Positions 43,997 through 52,378 are shown, numbered from the stretch's first letter. The stretch is DNA of 64,000 bases from Rudanella paleaurantiibacter (GCF_009184635.1 NZ_WELI01000001.1:310001-374000); one strand, 5' to 3'. The notes: a model not told the origin generated them from the letters alone. Numbers and translations: made by a program.

Positions 43997-45145
43997 ATGA
44001 TTCAGACGGTCCGCCACGCGGTCAAAACATACCGCTATAAACTTAACCCTACCCCGAGCCAGCAACAGGCATTGGGGCAATGGTTAGGCGCGTGTCGGTA
44101 TATTTATAACCTGACACTGGACTACAAAAATACTCTTTGGGGACAGCATAAAGTGAGCATTGGCAAGAATGAGATTCAAAAAGAACTTACTCCAATTGCC
44201 AAAGAAACAGCGTGGATTGGTTGTGTTCACTCGCAGACGTTGCAGGACGTAACCGACCGCGTATTCAATGCGTATGATGGATTCTTTAAACAGGGCAAGG
44301 GTTTTCCCAAGTTCGCCCGGAAGGGTCAGTATCAATCCTTTTCGTTTAAGCAGGGCGTTAAGATCAACTCTACGCACGTTCAGCTACCCAAGCTTGGAAA
44401 GATCAGATACCGCAATAGTCAACCTTGTACGGGAACCGGAACGCCGGACCGAATCAAACGGGCTACCGTTCGGGAACGTGCGGACGGGTGGTATGTATGC
44501 CTGTGTGTGGAAACATACATTGAGCAACTATCCGAAACATCGGCAAGTATTGGTATCGACGTTGGAATCAAAAGCCTTTTAGTCACCTCGAACGGTGAAA
44601 CAATTGAGAATCCCAAACACCTCTACAAAGCTGAGAAGAAATTAAAGCGTCTGCAACGGTTGGTGAGCCGCAAAAAGAAAGGGTCTGCCAATCGCAAAAA
44701 GGCCGTTCAGAAGTTAGCCCGTCAGCATCAGAAGGTAGCCAACACCCGCAAAGACTTTCACCATAAGCTAACGACCCGGCTGATTAGAGAGAACCAATCT
44801 ATATCCGTCGAGCAGTTGCAGATTAAGAATATGTTAGGGAATCACCATCTGGCAAAATCCATATCGGATGCTGGTTGGTACTCGCTAACCCAAATGCTCG
44901 AATATAAGGCCTGTTGGTATGGCCGGACGTTTGAGAAGGTCAATGCCCGTCACACCTCGCAGGATTGTTCGGAGTGTGGCTATCGCAATACAGACCTGAC
45001 ACTTTCGGTTCGGGAGTGGATTTGCCCTGAATGTGGGGTAACGCACGAGCGGGACGTGAACGCAGCAACCAATATAAAGAATAGGGCGGTAGGGCATACC
45101 GCACGGGAGACCCCGCGTCTCTCAGCTTGTGGAGTCCGGCGTTAG
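43997..45145 (+). CDS. tnpB: TnpB, RNA-guided endonuclease (IS605 OrfB)
   Basis: 382 residues (ATG at 43997, beginning MIQTVRHAVKTYRYKLNPT; an ATG at 43979 adds six residues). The RuvC nuclease residues all look present: Asp188 in GIDVGIKSLL, Glu272 in SVEQLQIKNM, Asp353 in ERDVNAATNIK. A zinc ribbon, CSECGYRN then CPECG, sits between the last two. The N-terminal helix-turn-helix and basic bridging region are intact. TnpB uses the RNA from the element's right end to cut a target beside its TAM. It appears full length and active. Confidence 0.95.
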   Translation: MIQTVRHAVKTYRYKLNPTPSQQQALGQWLGACRYIYNLTLDYKNTLWGQHKVSIGKNEIQKELTPIAKETAWIGCVHSQTLQDVTDRVFNAYDGFFKQGKGFPKFARKGQYQSFSFKQGVKINSTHVQLPKLGKIRYRNSQPCTGTGTPDRIKRATVRERADGWYVCLCVETYIEQLSETSASIGIDVGIKSLLVTSNGETIENPKHLYKAEKKLKRLQRLVSRKKKGSANRKKAVQKLARQHQKVANTRKDFHHKLTTRLIRENQSISVEQLQIKNMLGNHHLAKSISDAGWYSLTQMLEYKACWYGRTFEKVNARHTSQDCSECGYRNTDLTLSVREWICPECGVTHERDVNAATNIKNRAVGHTARETPRLSACGVRR

Positions 45146-45194
45146 TTGGACGTTGAAGCAAGAATCCCCGTGCCTTTAGGCCGGGGAGTGTCAA
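45146..45194 (+). ncRNA. Right-end hairpin/omega RNA scaffold 3' end of the TnpB element
   Basis: After the tnpB stop comes GAATCCCCGTGCCTTTAGGC followed by CGGGGAGTGTCAA. This is the well-known right-end stem of IS605-type elements and the 3' part of the guide RNA scaffold. The stem TCCCCG/CGGGGA is at 45165-45170 and 45182-45187. The guide would then be the ~16-20 nt immediately after GTGTCAA, i.e. from about 45195. The 5' part of the RNA probably overlaps the tnpB 3' end. Confidence 0.7.
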
Positions 45195-45776
45195 AAAAAA
45201 TAACTCCCGGCCAGCAGGTCGGGAGCTATCTGGTAACCCTACAGTACGCTTCAATGGCAAAATCAACTCACAGACAACTTCATAACGTTGAGTCATCTGC
45301 GTGACTGATCGGGCTCGACTCAAAACAGAAACACCAGGTAATATAAAGTCTCTTAGTACTTTTTGCCGGTTGGCTTCGGCATACGGGGGGGACTTTATTT
45401 GGTTTGGCAAACTAACCATTTGCCTGTTAGAAGAAGCTTACACTTTCCTTAGAAAAAGCTTAGAAATTAGCCCCATTTTGGGACTGTAGTTTTAATTTTA
45501 AGGTTATAATAAATTGGTTTACAGATAATTACTTATATTGTTTTGCTCTGGGTGTCCGAACCCGTCACATAGCGCGCCCTTCGGGCGTTTGAAAGAGAAA
45601 GATACCTTTGTTTTCAGTACTGTACGTTGGGCAATAGATAATATTCCCCGATATGAGAGAGGATAGAGGTCCAGTATCCAGCGTCTGATATCTTTACTGG
45701 TTCCTGTAACGAAACAAAAGGCTACTGAATTACGAAGGCTGGGCCGGTGCTGTACCGGCCTGTATGATGCCGCACT
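45195..45776. other. Gene-free region after the TnpB element
   Basis: About 580 bp. A hairpin at 45204-45225 (CTCCCGG and CGGGAG) is followed, read leftward, by TTATTTTTTTTGACA, so it looks like a minus-strand terminator, but no leftward gene is obvious to its right. A long minus-strand frame crossing the element end is judged accidental. Near 45603 TACCTTTG fits a -7 box and could drive the response regulator. The part around 45490-45540 is AT-rich. A short GC hairpin (GCGCCCTTCGGGCG) lies at ~45574-45587. Confidence 0.5.
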
Positions 45777-46463
45777 ATGAAAACGATTCTGATTATTGAA
45801 GACGACCGCCGTATTGCTCAGAATATCAGTCGGGGCCTTGCCGCCGAAGGGTATCAGACCGAAATAGCGTACGAAGGGTACAACGGGCGTGATTTGGCCT
45901 TGCAACAGCCGGTCGATCTGGTTATTTTAGATATTAACCTGCCCGGCCTCAACGGGTTTGAGGTATGCCGCAACCTGCGGTCGGCCAAGCCGCACCTGCC
46001 CATTATCATGCTCACGGCTCTGGGCGAAGTGGAAGACAAGGTGGAAGGGCTGGAACGCGGGGCCGACGACTATATGGTGAAGCCTTTCGACTGGCGGGAG
46101 CTGAGCGCCCGGGTGGCTACCTGCCTCCGGCGGTCGGAGCGGCTCAACGCCAACATTGCCGATGAGGTGGTGCGGATCGCTAACCTGACCGTGAACCTGA
46201 CCGCCAAAGATGTGTACCGCGATACCCAGCGTATTGACCTGACGGGGAAGGAGTTTCGGTTGCTGGAGGAACTGGTGCGGAACCGGGGCCGGGTAGTGAC
46301 CAAAGCCGATCTCGCCGAGCGTGTATGGAGCCTCAACTTCGACCCAGGAACTAACGTGGTAGAGGTGTACATCAACTATTTGCGGAAGAAAATTGACAAG
46401 GATTTTGAGCCCAAGCTGATCCATACCCGGTCGGGGCTGGGTTATGTGCTTAAAGTAGACTAA
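45777..46463 (+). CDS. OmpR/PhoB-type response regulator
   Basis: 228 residues. The receiver domain (1-115) has the acidic pair IIEDD, phospho-acceptor Asp52 in VILDINLPGLNG, Thr in LTALGEV and Lys in YMVKPFDW. The winged-helix DNA-binding domain (~135-228) has LTGKEFRLLEELV and GTNVVEVYINYLRKKID. It is followed 34 bp later by a cognate histidine kinase. Target genes are unknown. Confidence 0.95.
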   Translation: MKTILIIEDDRRIAQNISRGLAAEGYQTEIAYEGYNGRDLALQQPVDLVILDINLPGLNGFEVCRNLRSAKPHLPIIMLTALGEVEDKVEGLERGADDYMVKPFDWRELSARVATCLRRSERLNANIADEVVRIANLTVNLTAKDVYRDTQRIDLTGKEFRLLEELVRNRGRVVTKADLAERVWSLNFDPGTNVVEVYINYLRKKIDKDFEPKLIHTRSGLGYVLKVD

Positions 46464-46497
46464 CCTGACCGTTAACCGCCCCGTGTTTCCAACCATC

Positions 46498-47865
46498 ATG
46501 ACGCTCCGGGCTCAGATTGCCCTTCGGTTTTCGCTCATTGTAGCCACCATTCTGCTGTTGTTGTTCAGCATCATTTACGTGACGGCATCGACCTACCGGC
46601 GCGACGATTTCTACGACCGGCTGAAGCAAAAAGCCCGCACAACGGTGCGGTTTCTGGTGCACGTGAAGGAGGTAGACCGGGCTATGCTCAAAATCATTGA
46701 CCGGAACTCGCTCACAGCCTTGTTCGACGAGAAAGTGCTGGTGTTCGATCATGCCAATAAGCTCATCTACAGCAGTGTTGATGATGCCGAGATTGACCAT
46801 CCACCCGCCTTGCTAAACCGAATCCGGCAGGAGGGCGAACTCGAAGTACAAATGGGGCAGTACGAGATGGTAGGTATTGCTTCGACCCAGAAACAACAGC
46901 AACTCGTGGTACTGGCCTCGGCTCTGGATGCCCCCGGCCTGACCGAACTGAGGCACCTGCGCAACACCTTATTCTGGGGGTTTATTGGGGGGGTGGGCCT
47001 CACGATTCTGGCGGGAATTTTCTTCGCGGGGCAGTCGCTGCGGCCGTTGAATGAGTTCAACCAGCAGATTAAGTCCATAACAGCCCGCAACCTGCGGCAA
47101 CGGCTTGACGAGGGCAACCGGCGCGATGAACTCGAACAACTGGCGATGAATTTCAACGCCCTGCTGGCCCGGCTCGACGAAGCCTTTGCCCAGCAACGGG
47201 CCTTTGTTTCGCACGCGTCGCACGAGTTGCGTACCCCGCTTACGGCCCTCAAGTCGGAAATACAACTGGCTCTGCGCCAACCCCTCGACCGCGCGGAGCA
47301 CGAACGGGTACTGCACACGATGTTGCTCGATACCGACCGGCTGATTGGCCTGGCCAACAGTTTGTTGTTTCTGGCGCGGTCGCTCGAAGATGTGATTCAG
47401 ATGCCGCTGGAGCCGGTACGAATCGACGATGCGGTGTTCGAAGCCCGCGACGAGTTGCTCAGCAGCCACCCCAACTACCGGGTTGATATTCACTACGGGC
47501 AGGCCCCCGACATTGACGACGAAACACTGGTAGAAGGCAATGCGATGCTCCTGCGCCGGGTATTGCTCAACCTGTTTGATAATGCCTGTAAATACTCGCC
47601 CGACCATACGGCGCGGGTGTGCATCACGACCGATAATCAGCAGTGCCACGTGGTGGTACAGGATGCGGGTATTGGCATTCCGGTGGGTGAGCAGGCTGCC
47701 GTTTTCGAGCCCTTCCGGCGGGCGTCCAACGTGCATGAGTACGAGGGGTTTGGGCTGGGGCTACCCATTTGTCAGCGCATTGCTGAATTGCACCGGGGCA
47801 AGATTACCCTTGAAAGTAAACCAAACGAGGGGAGCACGTTCCGGCTTTCGCTGCCGCATCTTTAG
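46498..47865 (+). CDS. Sensor histidine kinase
   Basis: 455 residues. Two membrane helices (~9-30 and ~160-178) flank a ~130-residue periplasmic domain. Then a HAMP region (LRPLNEFNQQIKSITARNLR), the phospho-acceptor His242 in SHASHELRTPLTAL, and the ATPase N box (LLRRVLLNLFDNACKYSP), G1 (DAGIGIP) and G2 (GFGLGLPIC). It autophosphorylates and passes phosphate to the neighbouring regulator. The ATG at 46498 is preferred over an earlier GTG. The sensed signal is unknown. Confidence 0.95.
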   Translation: MTLRAQIALRFSLIVATILLLLFSIIYVTASTYRRDDFYDRLKQKARTTVRFLVHVKEVDRAMLKIIDRNSLTALFDEKVLVFDHANKLIYSSVDDAEIDHPPALLNRIRQEGELEVQMGQYEMVGIASTQKQQQLVVLASALDAPGLTELRHLRNTLFWGFIGGVGLTILAGIFFAGQSLRPLNEFNQQIKSITARNLRQRLDEGNRRDELEQLAMNFNALLARLDEAFAQQRAFVSHASHELRTPLTALKSEIQLALRQPLDRAEHERVLHTMLLDTDRLIGLANSLLFLARSLEDVIQMPLEPVRIDDAVFEARDELLSSHPNYRVDIHYGQAPDIDDETLVEGNAMLLRRVLLNLFDNACKYSPDHTARVCITTDNQQCHVVVQDAGIGIPVGEQAAVFEPFRRASNVHEYEGFGLGLPICQRIAELHRGKITLESKPNEGSTFRLSLPHL

Positions 47866-48015
47866 TTTAGAGTTTTGGGTTTAACGTTGTTGGTGGGTGC
47901 ACACCCTAATTCTAAGTTTTTTCTAATGGATCTGTAAGGGTGGTTTAAGATTGTTGGTGTTGTTTTGAGAGAAGAAGTTCAAGTAGTAGACGTTCAACCT
48001 AAATCACCCCAATCG

Positions 48016-48195
48016 ATGAACTGGCTCGAATACAGTAAATGTGTCCTGGAGAAAGTGCGGTTCGACCGGGCGTTGTTTCGTAAGGAGTTGCGTAAGTTTC
48101 TGGGCTGGTTAACGCCTGCCGAGCGGCTCCATTTGTTACGCTGGTGTCGGCAAAGTCACCGGCAACTGATGGGCAATAGCCTCGTTGCTGCCTAA
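48016..48195 (+). CDS. Small conserved-looking basic protein, function unknown
   Basis: 59 residues from the ATG at 48016 (a longer frame opens at 47965). It is helical, with many Arg/Lys and Leu (FRKELRKFLGWLTPAERLHL), and no Cys, signal or membrane segment. It follows the histidine kinase by 150 bp, which is loose. It has its own terminator at 48282-48336. The steady codon pattern and dedicated terminator support a real gene. I do not recognise a family. Confidence 0.5.
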   Translation: MNWLEYSKCVLEKVRFDRALFRKELRKFLGWLTPAERLHLLRWCRQSHRQLMGNSLVAA

Positions 48196-48281
48196 TTTAA
48201 CCGCAAGGAGATGTATTTTTAGGGTAGTCGGCTCCGTATCAACAGGGTGTTGACTGCCAAGGGTAATGTCCCTCATAGCTG

Positions 48282-48336
48282 ACCGGTCGGCCCGGCGACT
48301 TTCTTCAGGGAAAGCGCCCGGCCGACCGGTTTTTTA
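48282..48336 (+). terminator. Strong terminator hairpin
   Basis: ACCGGTCGGCCCGGCG pairs with CGCCCGGCCGACCGGT with one bulge, over a ~15-nt loop. T-rich tail TTTTTTATT. It lies ~86 nt after the small basic protein and separates it from the convergent gene at 48356. Confidence 0.92.
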
Positions 48337-48355
48337 TTGGCCTTATTAGGGCTAA

Positions 48356-49078
48356 TCAGAGCGCACTGCCAAGCAACAGATGCAGGTAAGCCCCCTGGGT
48401 GTTGGGTCGGGGACCTCCACTCAACGACACCCCGTTGGTTTGCCAGTCGGGCTGGGTGAGGGGCACGAAATACCCGACCCGCGCCCCCACAAACAGTTTG
48501 CGGGCGAGTGGGCTACTGCCCAAACTCGGCCGGGCTACGTGCAGGCCCAGATTCCCCATAAACTGGTTGCGGGCCACGTGAATCTGATTGGTGGGGCCTA
48601 CCAGATACCCGGCAAAGGTGTTGCTGGCGGGGGCAACGTCGGACAGCCGAGCGCCAAACCACGAAAACACCAGCCCGGCGTACGGGATTAGCTGAAACTG
48701 CTCGCGGTTACGGACAATAAGCCCCAGTGAGGTGCCTGCCGTAGAGGCCCGGGTCCAGCTACTGCGGCCCTGCTCCGTTCGGGTGGTGCTGTACGACGAG
48801 AAATTGAACAACGTAGCCAGCCTGATCCGTGGAAACAACGTAGTAAAACCTGCCCCCCGAACCAGATACTGTTCGGGCAGGGCCAGAAAACCGGCTTTGG
48901 TTAATTCGGTGTTGAGGGCCGAAAGCCCCGGGGCCGATACACCCAGTACGGAGTGCAGATAAACCGTTTTTTGGCCCGGCTCGGGGGCCGAGGTTTGCGC
49001 CAGAGCCGGGCTACAGCAAAGCAGGGAGAAGGCGAGGTGCCGACTAAACCGGCGGAGCGATAAGGTCAGGGTATGCAT
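48356..49078 (-). CDS. Predicted outer-membrane barrel protein, unknown function
   Basis: 240 residues. A signal peptide (ending in LLCCSPALAQ) is followed by alternating hydrophobic/polar strands with aromatic ends, such as TLFPRIRLATLFNFSSYST, LIPYAGLVFSWFGARL and LHLLLGSAL at the C-terminus. This is typical of small 8-strand barrels. No family motif. The start overlaps the upstream lipoprotein by 13 nt, so both are likely one operon. Confidence 0.65.
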   Translation of the reverse strand: MHTLTLSLRRFSRHLAFSLLCCSPALAQTSAPEPGQKTVYLHSVLGVSAPGLSALNTELTKAGFLALPEQYLVRGAGFTTLFPRIRLATLFNFSSYSTTRTEQGRSSWTRASTAGTSLGLIVRNREQFQLIPYAGLVFSWFGARLSDVAPASNTFAGYLVGPTNQIHVARNQFMGNLGLHVARPSLGSSPLARKLFVGARVGYFVPLTQPDWQTNGVSLSGGPRPNTQGAYLHLLLGSAL

Positions 49079-49542
49079 GGCACGGGCGTTAACAGCATGT
49101 CGTTATCGAATGACAGCTTCGACCGGTCAATGAACGCCATCACTTGGTCTTTTTCCTGCACAGGGCCGTAGCCTTCGGCGAGTTTGTTCCCTTTGCGCAG
49201 AAACACCACCTCCCGCACCGACTGTTGCCCTTCCGACTCGAAGGTGTAATTGGCGAGGATAGTGTCGCCCTGTACGCTGCCGGTAATCGTTCCCGTGTTC
49301 TGGTCTTTTCCGCTAAACCTGTAAAGTAACTCGCCGGTAATGGTATTGCCGGAGCGGACAAGCTTGAGCCGGACGCTATCCTGGGGTGAGGCAAAGGCGT
49401 AGCATTCGGTGGTTATGGCGCTGCCTGGTTTGGTAGAGGCTGCGGTTTGTGTCGTTTGCTCCGTATCTGTTGCCGACCGTTCTTGCTGGCAGCCTGTTCC
49501 GAGGCAGCATACTGCCAGAAGGATTCTATATCGTGTTTTCAT
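49066..49542 (-). CDS. Small lipoprotein, unknown function
   Basis: 158 residues. The lipobox is LGTGC after MKTRYRILLAVCC. The mature part is beta-rich (VRLKLVRSGNTITGELLYRF, GTITGSVQGDTILANYTFES, VREVVFLRKGNKLAEGYGPV), like the lipocalin-type or Calycin-like half barrels of Bacteroidota lipoproteins. Function unknown. The next genes leftward overlap, and the lipase-META gene upstream lies on the same strand 18 bp away. Confidence 0.7.
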   Translation of the reverse strand: MKTRYRILLAVCCLGTGCQQERSATDTEQTTQTAASTKPGSAITTECYAFASPQDSVRLKLVRSGNTITGELLYRFSGKDQNTGTITGSVQGDTILANYTFESEGQQSVREVVFLRKGNKLAEGYGPVQEKDQVMAFIDRSKLSFDNDMLLTPVPCIP

Positions 49543-49560
49543 GGGGATGATAATAGGTGG

Positions 49561-51039
49561 TTATTTTCGGGTAAACCGCATTACGGCCACGTCGTCGGTC
49601 AGGAGGACAAGGGTATTGGGGTCGCTCAGAGCGTACCGATTCACGCGTTTGAGCGTGTTCAAAAAGACGGTCTCGCCCTCGCCGGGGCACATTTTGCGGG
49701 TCATAGCCATACTGTCGGCAAAACGGATGCCGTTGCCGCTGACCGTTACGGGCCCGTTGAACGCATTACAGCTGGTGTTGCCACTCAGGCGTCCGTCGGT
49801 GCCAAACGTAAGGGTAGGCTTTTGTTCCGGGTAGAGGCCGCCAAACGCAATGCGAGGCCCCGATATGTAATTGAGCTCCCAGCTGCCGCCCAGTGCCCCC
49901 GTGTTTTTCCCTGCCGCCCCTGTTTGCGCGGCCCCCAAAAACTGCCGCTCGGTCAGAAACAGGTAGGGCGGGTGAAAATGGTGAGCAAATATTTTCTCTT
50001 TGCTTTCGGGGTATTTTACAAAGTAGGCGGAGTCGGCCCGGAGCACAATGGTCTGGCCCGTCCGAACGTAGTGGTTGCTGTTGTAGTACTCAGGCGCTAC
50101 GTAGCCATTCAGGTTTTTGCGAACCGTTTTGGAGGCAATGGTACCCAGGTACTTCTGGTAGTTTCGTTGCGCCTTCAGGGCGGGTTTGGTCAGGTTGTTG
50201 TACACGTGTTTGAGCACAATCCGGTTCAGGAGCTTTTGCTTTTTGATTACATCGGGTGCGCCCGAAAACGGGTTAGTCACGTTGAAATCGTTGAGGGTTT
50301 GGATAGACAGAGGCACCTCGGGCACCCAATCGGCGGAGTTGACCACGTTGAAGCCCCAGCCGCCCTGCGTCATGGCTTCGTACTCGTAGGCGAAGTACAG
50401 GTTACCCGGCTTAGGCCCGGCGCTACAGTACGTTTTCAGGCGCATATCAGCGGGTAACCGCCCCGATTTCTGGAGGTTGTACAAATGGGCCGTCAGCAGG
50501 TAAGCAATGGCCCCGCCCTGACTGTGCCCCATCACCAGAATATTTCTGACGCCCTTCTGGTAGCTCGAATCCAGTTTGGGCAGAATATCCTTGCTCAAAA
50601 ATGCGGTAGCTACCAGCCAGCCTACGTGTACGGCCGCCTTGGGGTTCTCGGCCAGGTTGTAGGCAAACGTTTCGGTATCGCTTATCTGTAAATCACCTTT
50701 GGCCGGCACCATAGCCGCGTAGAAGTTGGCGAGCCAGCTGGTGCTGTTGGCCGTAGTGCCGCGCAGGCTGATAACGGCCGTTTGCGCGTTGTCGGTCCAG
50801 AGGTCCCAGCGGTTGTCGAGCCCCACAATAGGCGAGCGATATACGGGCTTGAAGCGTTGCGGGGCCGGATAACTGGCTACGTAGGTGGAGTCGCCAAAGC
50901 GAGCTGACACTTTCATTAGCTCAATGTACTCGGCCGGATCGAAGCCGGGTTGTAGAGATTGCGCCCGCGCTGTACTCAGCGTGAGCAATGCCACCAGGGC
51001 GAGTAAACCGCTTTTCAATGGGTGAATAGCGTGCAACAT
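49561..51039 (-). CDS. Secreted class 3 lipase-like protein fused to a META domain
   Basis: 492 residues (ATG at 51039 begins the signal peptide ...LLTLSTARAQ). The N-terminal 2/3 is an alpha/beta-hydrolase of the Lipase_3 type: LRGTTANSTSWLANF as oxyanion region and NILVMGHSQGGAIAY with nucleophile Ser173. The last ~100 residues form a META (HslJ-like) domain: GGSWELNYISG, LTFGTDGRLSGNTSCNAFNG, MTRKMCPGEGETVFL. The combination is unusual. It probably acts on the cell surface or outside the cell. Substrate unknown. Confidence 0.85.
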   Translation of the reverse strand: MLHAIHPLKSGLLALVALLTLSTARAQSLQPGFDPAEYIELMKVSARFGDSTYVASYPAPQRFKPVYRSPIVGLDNRWDLWTDNAQTAVISLRGTTANSTSWLANFYAAMVPAKGDLQISDTETFAYNLAENPKAAVHVGWLVATAFLSKDILPKLDSSYQKGVRNILVMGHSQGGAIAYLLTAHLYNLQKSGRLPADMRLKTYCSAGPKPGNLYFAYEYEAMTQGGWGFNVVNSADWVPEVPLSIQTLNDFNVTNPFSGAPDVIKKQKLLNRIVLKHVYNNLTKPALKAQRNYQKYLGTIASKTVRKNLNGYVAPEYYNSNHYVRTGQTIVLRADSAYFVKYPESKEKIFAHHFHPPYLFLTERQFLGAAQTGAAGKNTGALGGSWELNYISGPRIAFGGLYPEQKPTLTFGTDGRLSGNTSCNAFNGPVTVSGNGIRFADSMAMTRKMCPGEGETVFLNTLKRVNRYALSDPNTLVLLTDDVAVMRFTRK

Positions 51040-51261
51040 ATAGGGAACGTGTTGGTGATGGGACGAAAATGCAATGTAACGCACTAATTAGTAAATGATG
51101 AGCCGTTTGCTAATAAATTGATTGTATGCATGTTGCGGACGGCAGCGGGAAATAAGACCATTTTTTTGATACTCTATTCCAACGGTCGAGAAATAAACGG
51201 GGTCTATTGGGTACACTCCGGAGGTGTTCAACCCCTTTTGTTTTATTTTTTAACAACACGC

Positions 51262-51978
51262 ATGAATCGATTAACCACGTCTGTGTTGGCCCTACTCGCC
51301 CTGGTGAGCGTGGCCTGTCAGGACAATCAGTCGCTGACTCCCAAACCAACTACCGGTGTTTTGCTGGACGAAACATTTGCCAATGGACAGAACGGCTGGG
51401 AGGGCGAATACACCGATTACGGGGTCGCGCAGGACTCCCTCATCCAATTTAAATTTGAATACGTAAAACTGCCCAGCCCGCTCGATAGCACGCGCAAGTC
51501 GTTGCACGTGTACGGTCGCAACCGTAGCGACGATCTGTTTATGTTTGTCCGGAAAAAACTGACCGGTTTGGCTCCCAATACGGAGTACACGTTGCTGTTC
51601 GATGTGGAGTTGGCCTCCATGTACCCCGAAAACAGCATCGGCATTGGCGGCTCACCGGCTACGAGCGTGTTTCTGAAAGCCGGGGCATCGGCGCAGAAAC
51701 CCGAAAAAGTGAAGAAAGACGATTTTTACCACCTGAGTGTCGACAAAGGCTCACAGTCGGATGAGGGTAAAAATGCGGTTATCATTGGCAACGTAGCCAA
51801 CGGTAAACAGGAAGAAGGATACGCCCTGATTCAGCGGTCGAACAAAGGCAAGCCCCTGACGGTCAAGACAAACGAGGCTGGTGAACTCTGGGTCTTCGTC
51901 GGCACCGATTCAGGCTTTGAAGGCGATCAGTCGCTCTACTACAGCCGGGTGAAAGTGACGGCGGTAGGGAAGGAGTAA
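51262..51978 (+). CDS. Lipoprotein with a jelly-roll-like domain, unknown function
   Basis: 238 residues from the ATG at 51262; a frame opening at 51118 includes an unlikely N-terminal 48-residue extension. The lipobox is ALVSVAC. A beta-sandwich-like domain follows (VLLDETFANGQNGWEGEYTD, LTGLAPNTEYTLLFDVELAS, KPLTVKTNEAGELWVFVGTD), reminiscent of carbohydrate-binding modules of surface proteins. No catalytic motif. Ends in a purine-rich inverted repeat shared with the convergent gene. Confidence 0.75.
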   Translation: MNRLTTSVLALLALVSVACQDNQSLTPKPTTGVLLDETFANGQNGWEGEYTDYGVAQDSLIQFKFEYVKLPSPLDSTRKSLHVYGRNRSDDLFMFVRKKLTGLAPNTEYTLLFDVELASMYPENSIGIGGSPATSVFLKAGASAQKPEKVKKDDFYHLSVDKGSQSDEGKNAVIIGNVANGKQEEGYALIQRSNKGKPLTVKTNEAGELWVFVGTDSGFEGDQSLYYSRVKVTAVGKE

Positions 51979-52074
51979 GGGAAAAAGGAGGAATCGGAGG
52001 AGAAGGAGGAAGAGAGGTAAGGGTACACATCGCTCAACCGTTCCCTTGCTCCTTCCTCCCTTCTCCTTTCCTCC
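51979..52074. terminator. Purine/pyrimidine mirrored inverted repeat between convergent genes
   Basis: A GGAGGAGAAGGAGGAAG-type purine run (to ~52022) faces a CTCCTTCCTCCCTTCTCC-type pyrimidine run (from ~52040). They can form an imperfect stem. It separates the lipoprotein gene from the HMA-like gene and may terminate both. Polypurine tracts can also form triplex DNA. Confidence 0.5.
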
Positions 52075-52326
52075 TTACAATAAATCACACTCATACCCCA
52101 CGGCGTGCAGAACGCTCATGATTCGGTCGGGGTTGATCTGGCTACCCTCAACCCGCAACACGTTATCGCAGTCGTCGAGGTCGAAATTGACGCGGTACAA
52201 TCCGAACTGACGGCTGAGTAATTGGGCGAGGGCATCGGCCTGTTGGGGGGCGGCCACGTTGGTTTTGAATACTTCGACCCGTCGTTTGAACAGGATCGAC
52301 TCGGGGAAATCGGTTCGGAGGTTCAT
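52075..52326 (-). CDS. HMA-fold-like small protein lacking the CxxC metal motif
   Basis: 83 residues from the ATG at 52326. The pattern is beta-alpha-beta-beta-alpha-beta of heavy-metal-associated domains: VEVFKTNVAAPQQADALAQL, LYRVNFDLDDCDNVLRVEG, then INPDRIMSVLHAVGYECDLL. The usual CxxC metal loop is missing (TNVAAPQQA). Similar proteins are common in Bacteroidota and may be regulatory or binding proteins. It is divergent from the AraC regulator (144 bp). The longer frame to 52635 is antisense to that regulator and rejected. Confidence 0.7.
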   Translation of the reverse strand: MNLRTDFPESILFKRRVEVFKTNVAAPQQADALAQLLSRQFGLYRVNFDLDDCDNVLRVEGSQINPDRIMSVLHAVGYECDLL

Positions 52327-52370
52327 CGGGATTTGTTGTTTTGCGGTCGGTAAAAATCGGCAAAATTCTC

Positions 52371-52378
52371 CAAACGTA
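52371..52378 (-). promoter_or_regulatory. Candidate -7 box for the HMA-like gene
   Basis: On the minus strand TACGTTTG fits TAnnTTTG and ends 44 nt before the ATG at 52326. No -33 match found. Confidence 0.3.

Larger units (their letters stand above)
43787..45194 (+). mobile_element. IS200/IS605-family element carrying tnpB (no tnpA)
   Basis: The element contains tnpB and, at its right end, a conserved-type hairpin (see 45146-45194). The right boundary is placed just after GTGTCAA. The left boundary is uncertain: it could be at the inverted repeat near 43932, or beyond the RHH gene, as drawn here. No TnpA (HUH Y1 transposase) is present, so mobility would need a copy elsewhere. The AT-rich composition compared with the flanks supports acquisition. 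Confidence 0.6.

Noticed and set aside
43997-45145. A tnpA (Y1 HUH transposase) partner for tnpB
   Set aside because: No HUH motif or second transposase frame was found on either side of tnpB within the window.
44940-45419. 159-codon minus-strand frame across the TnpB end
   Set aside because: It crosses the boundary of the inserted element and the tnpB 3' end, so it cannot be an ancestral gene; no motif.
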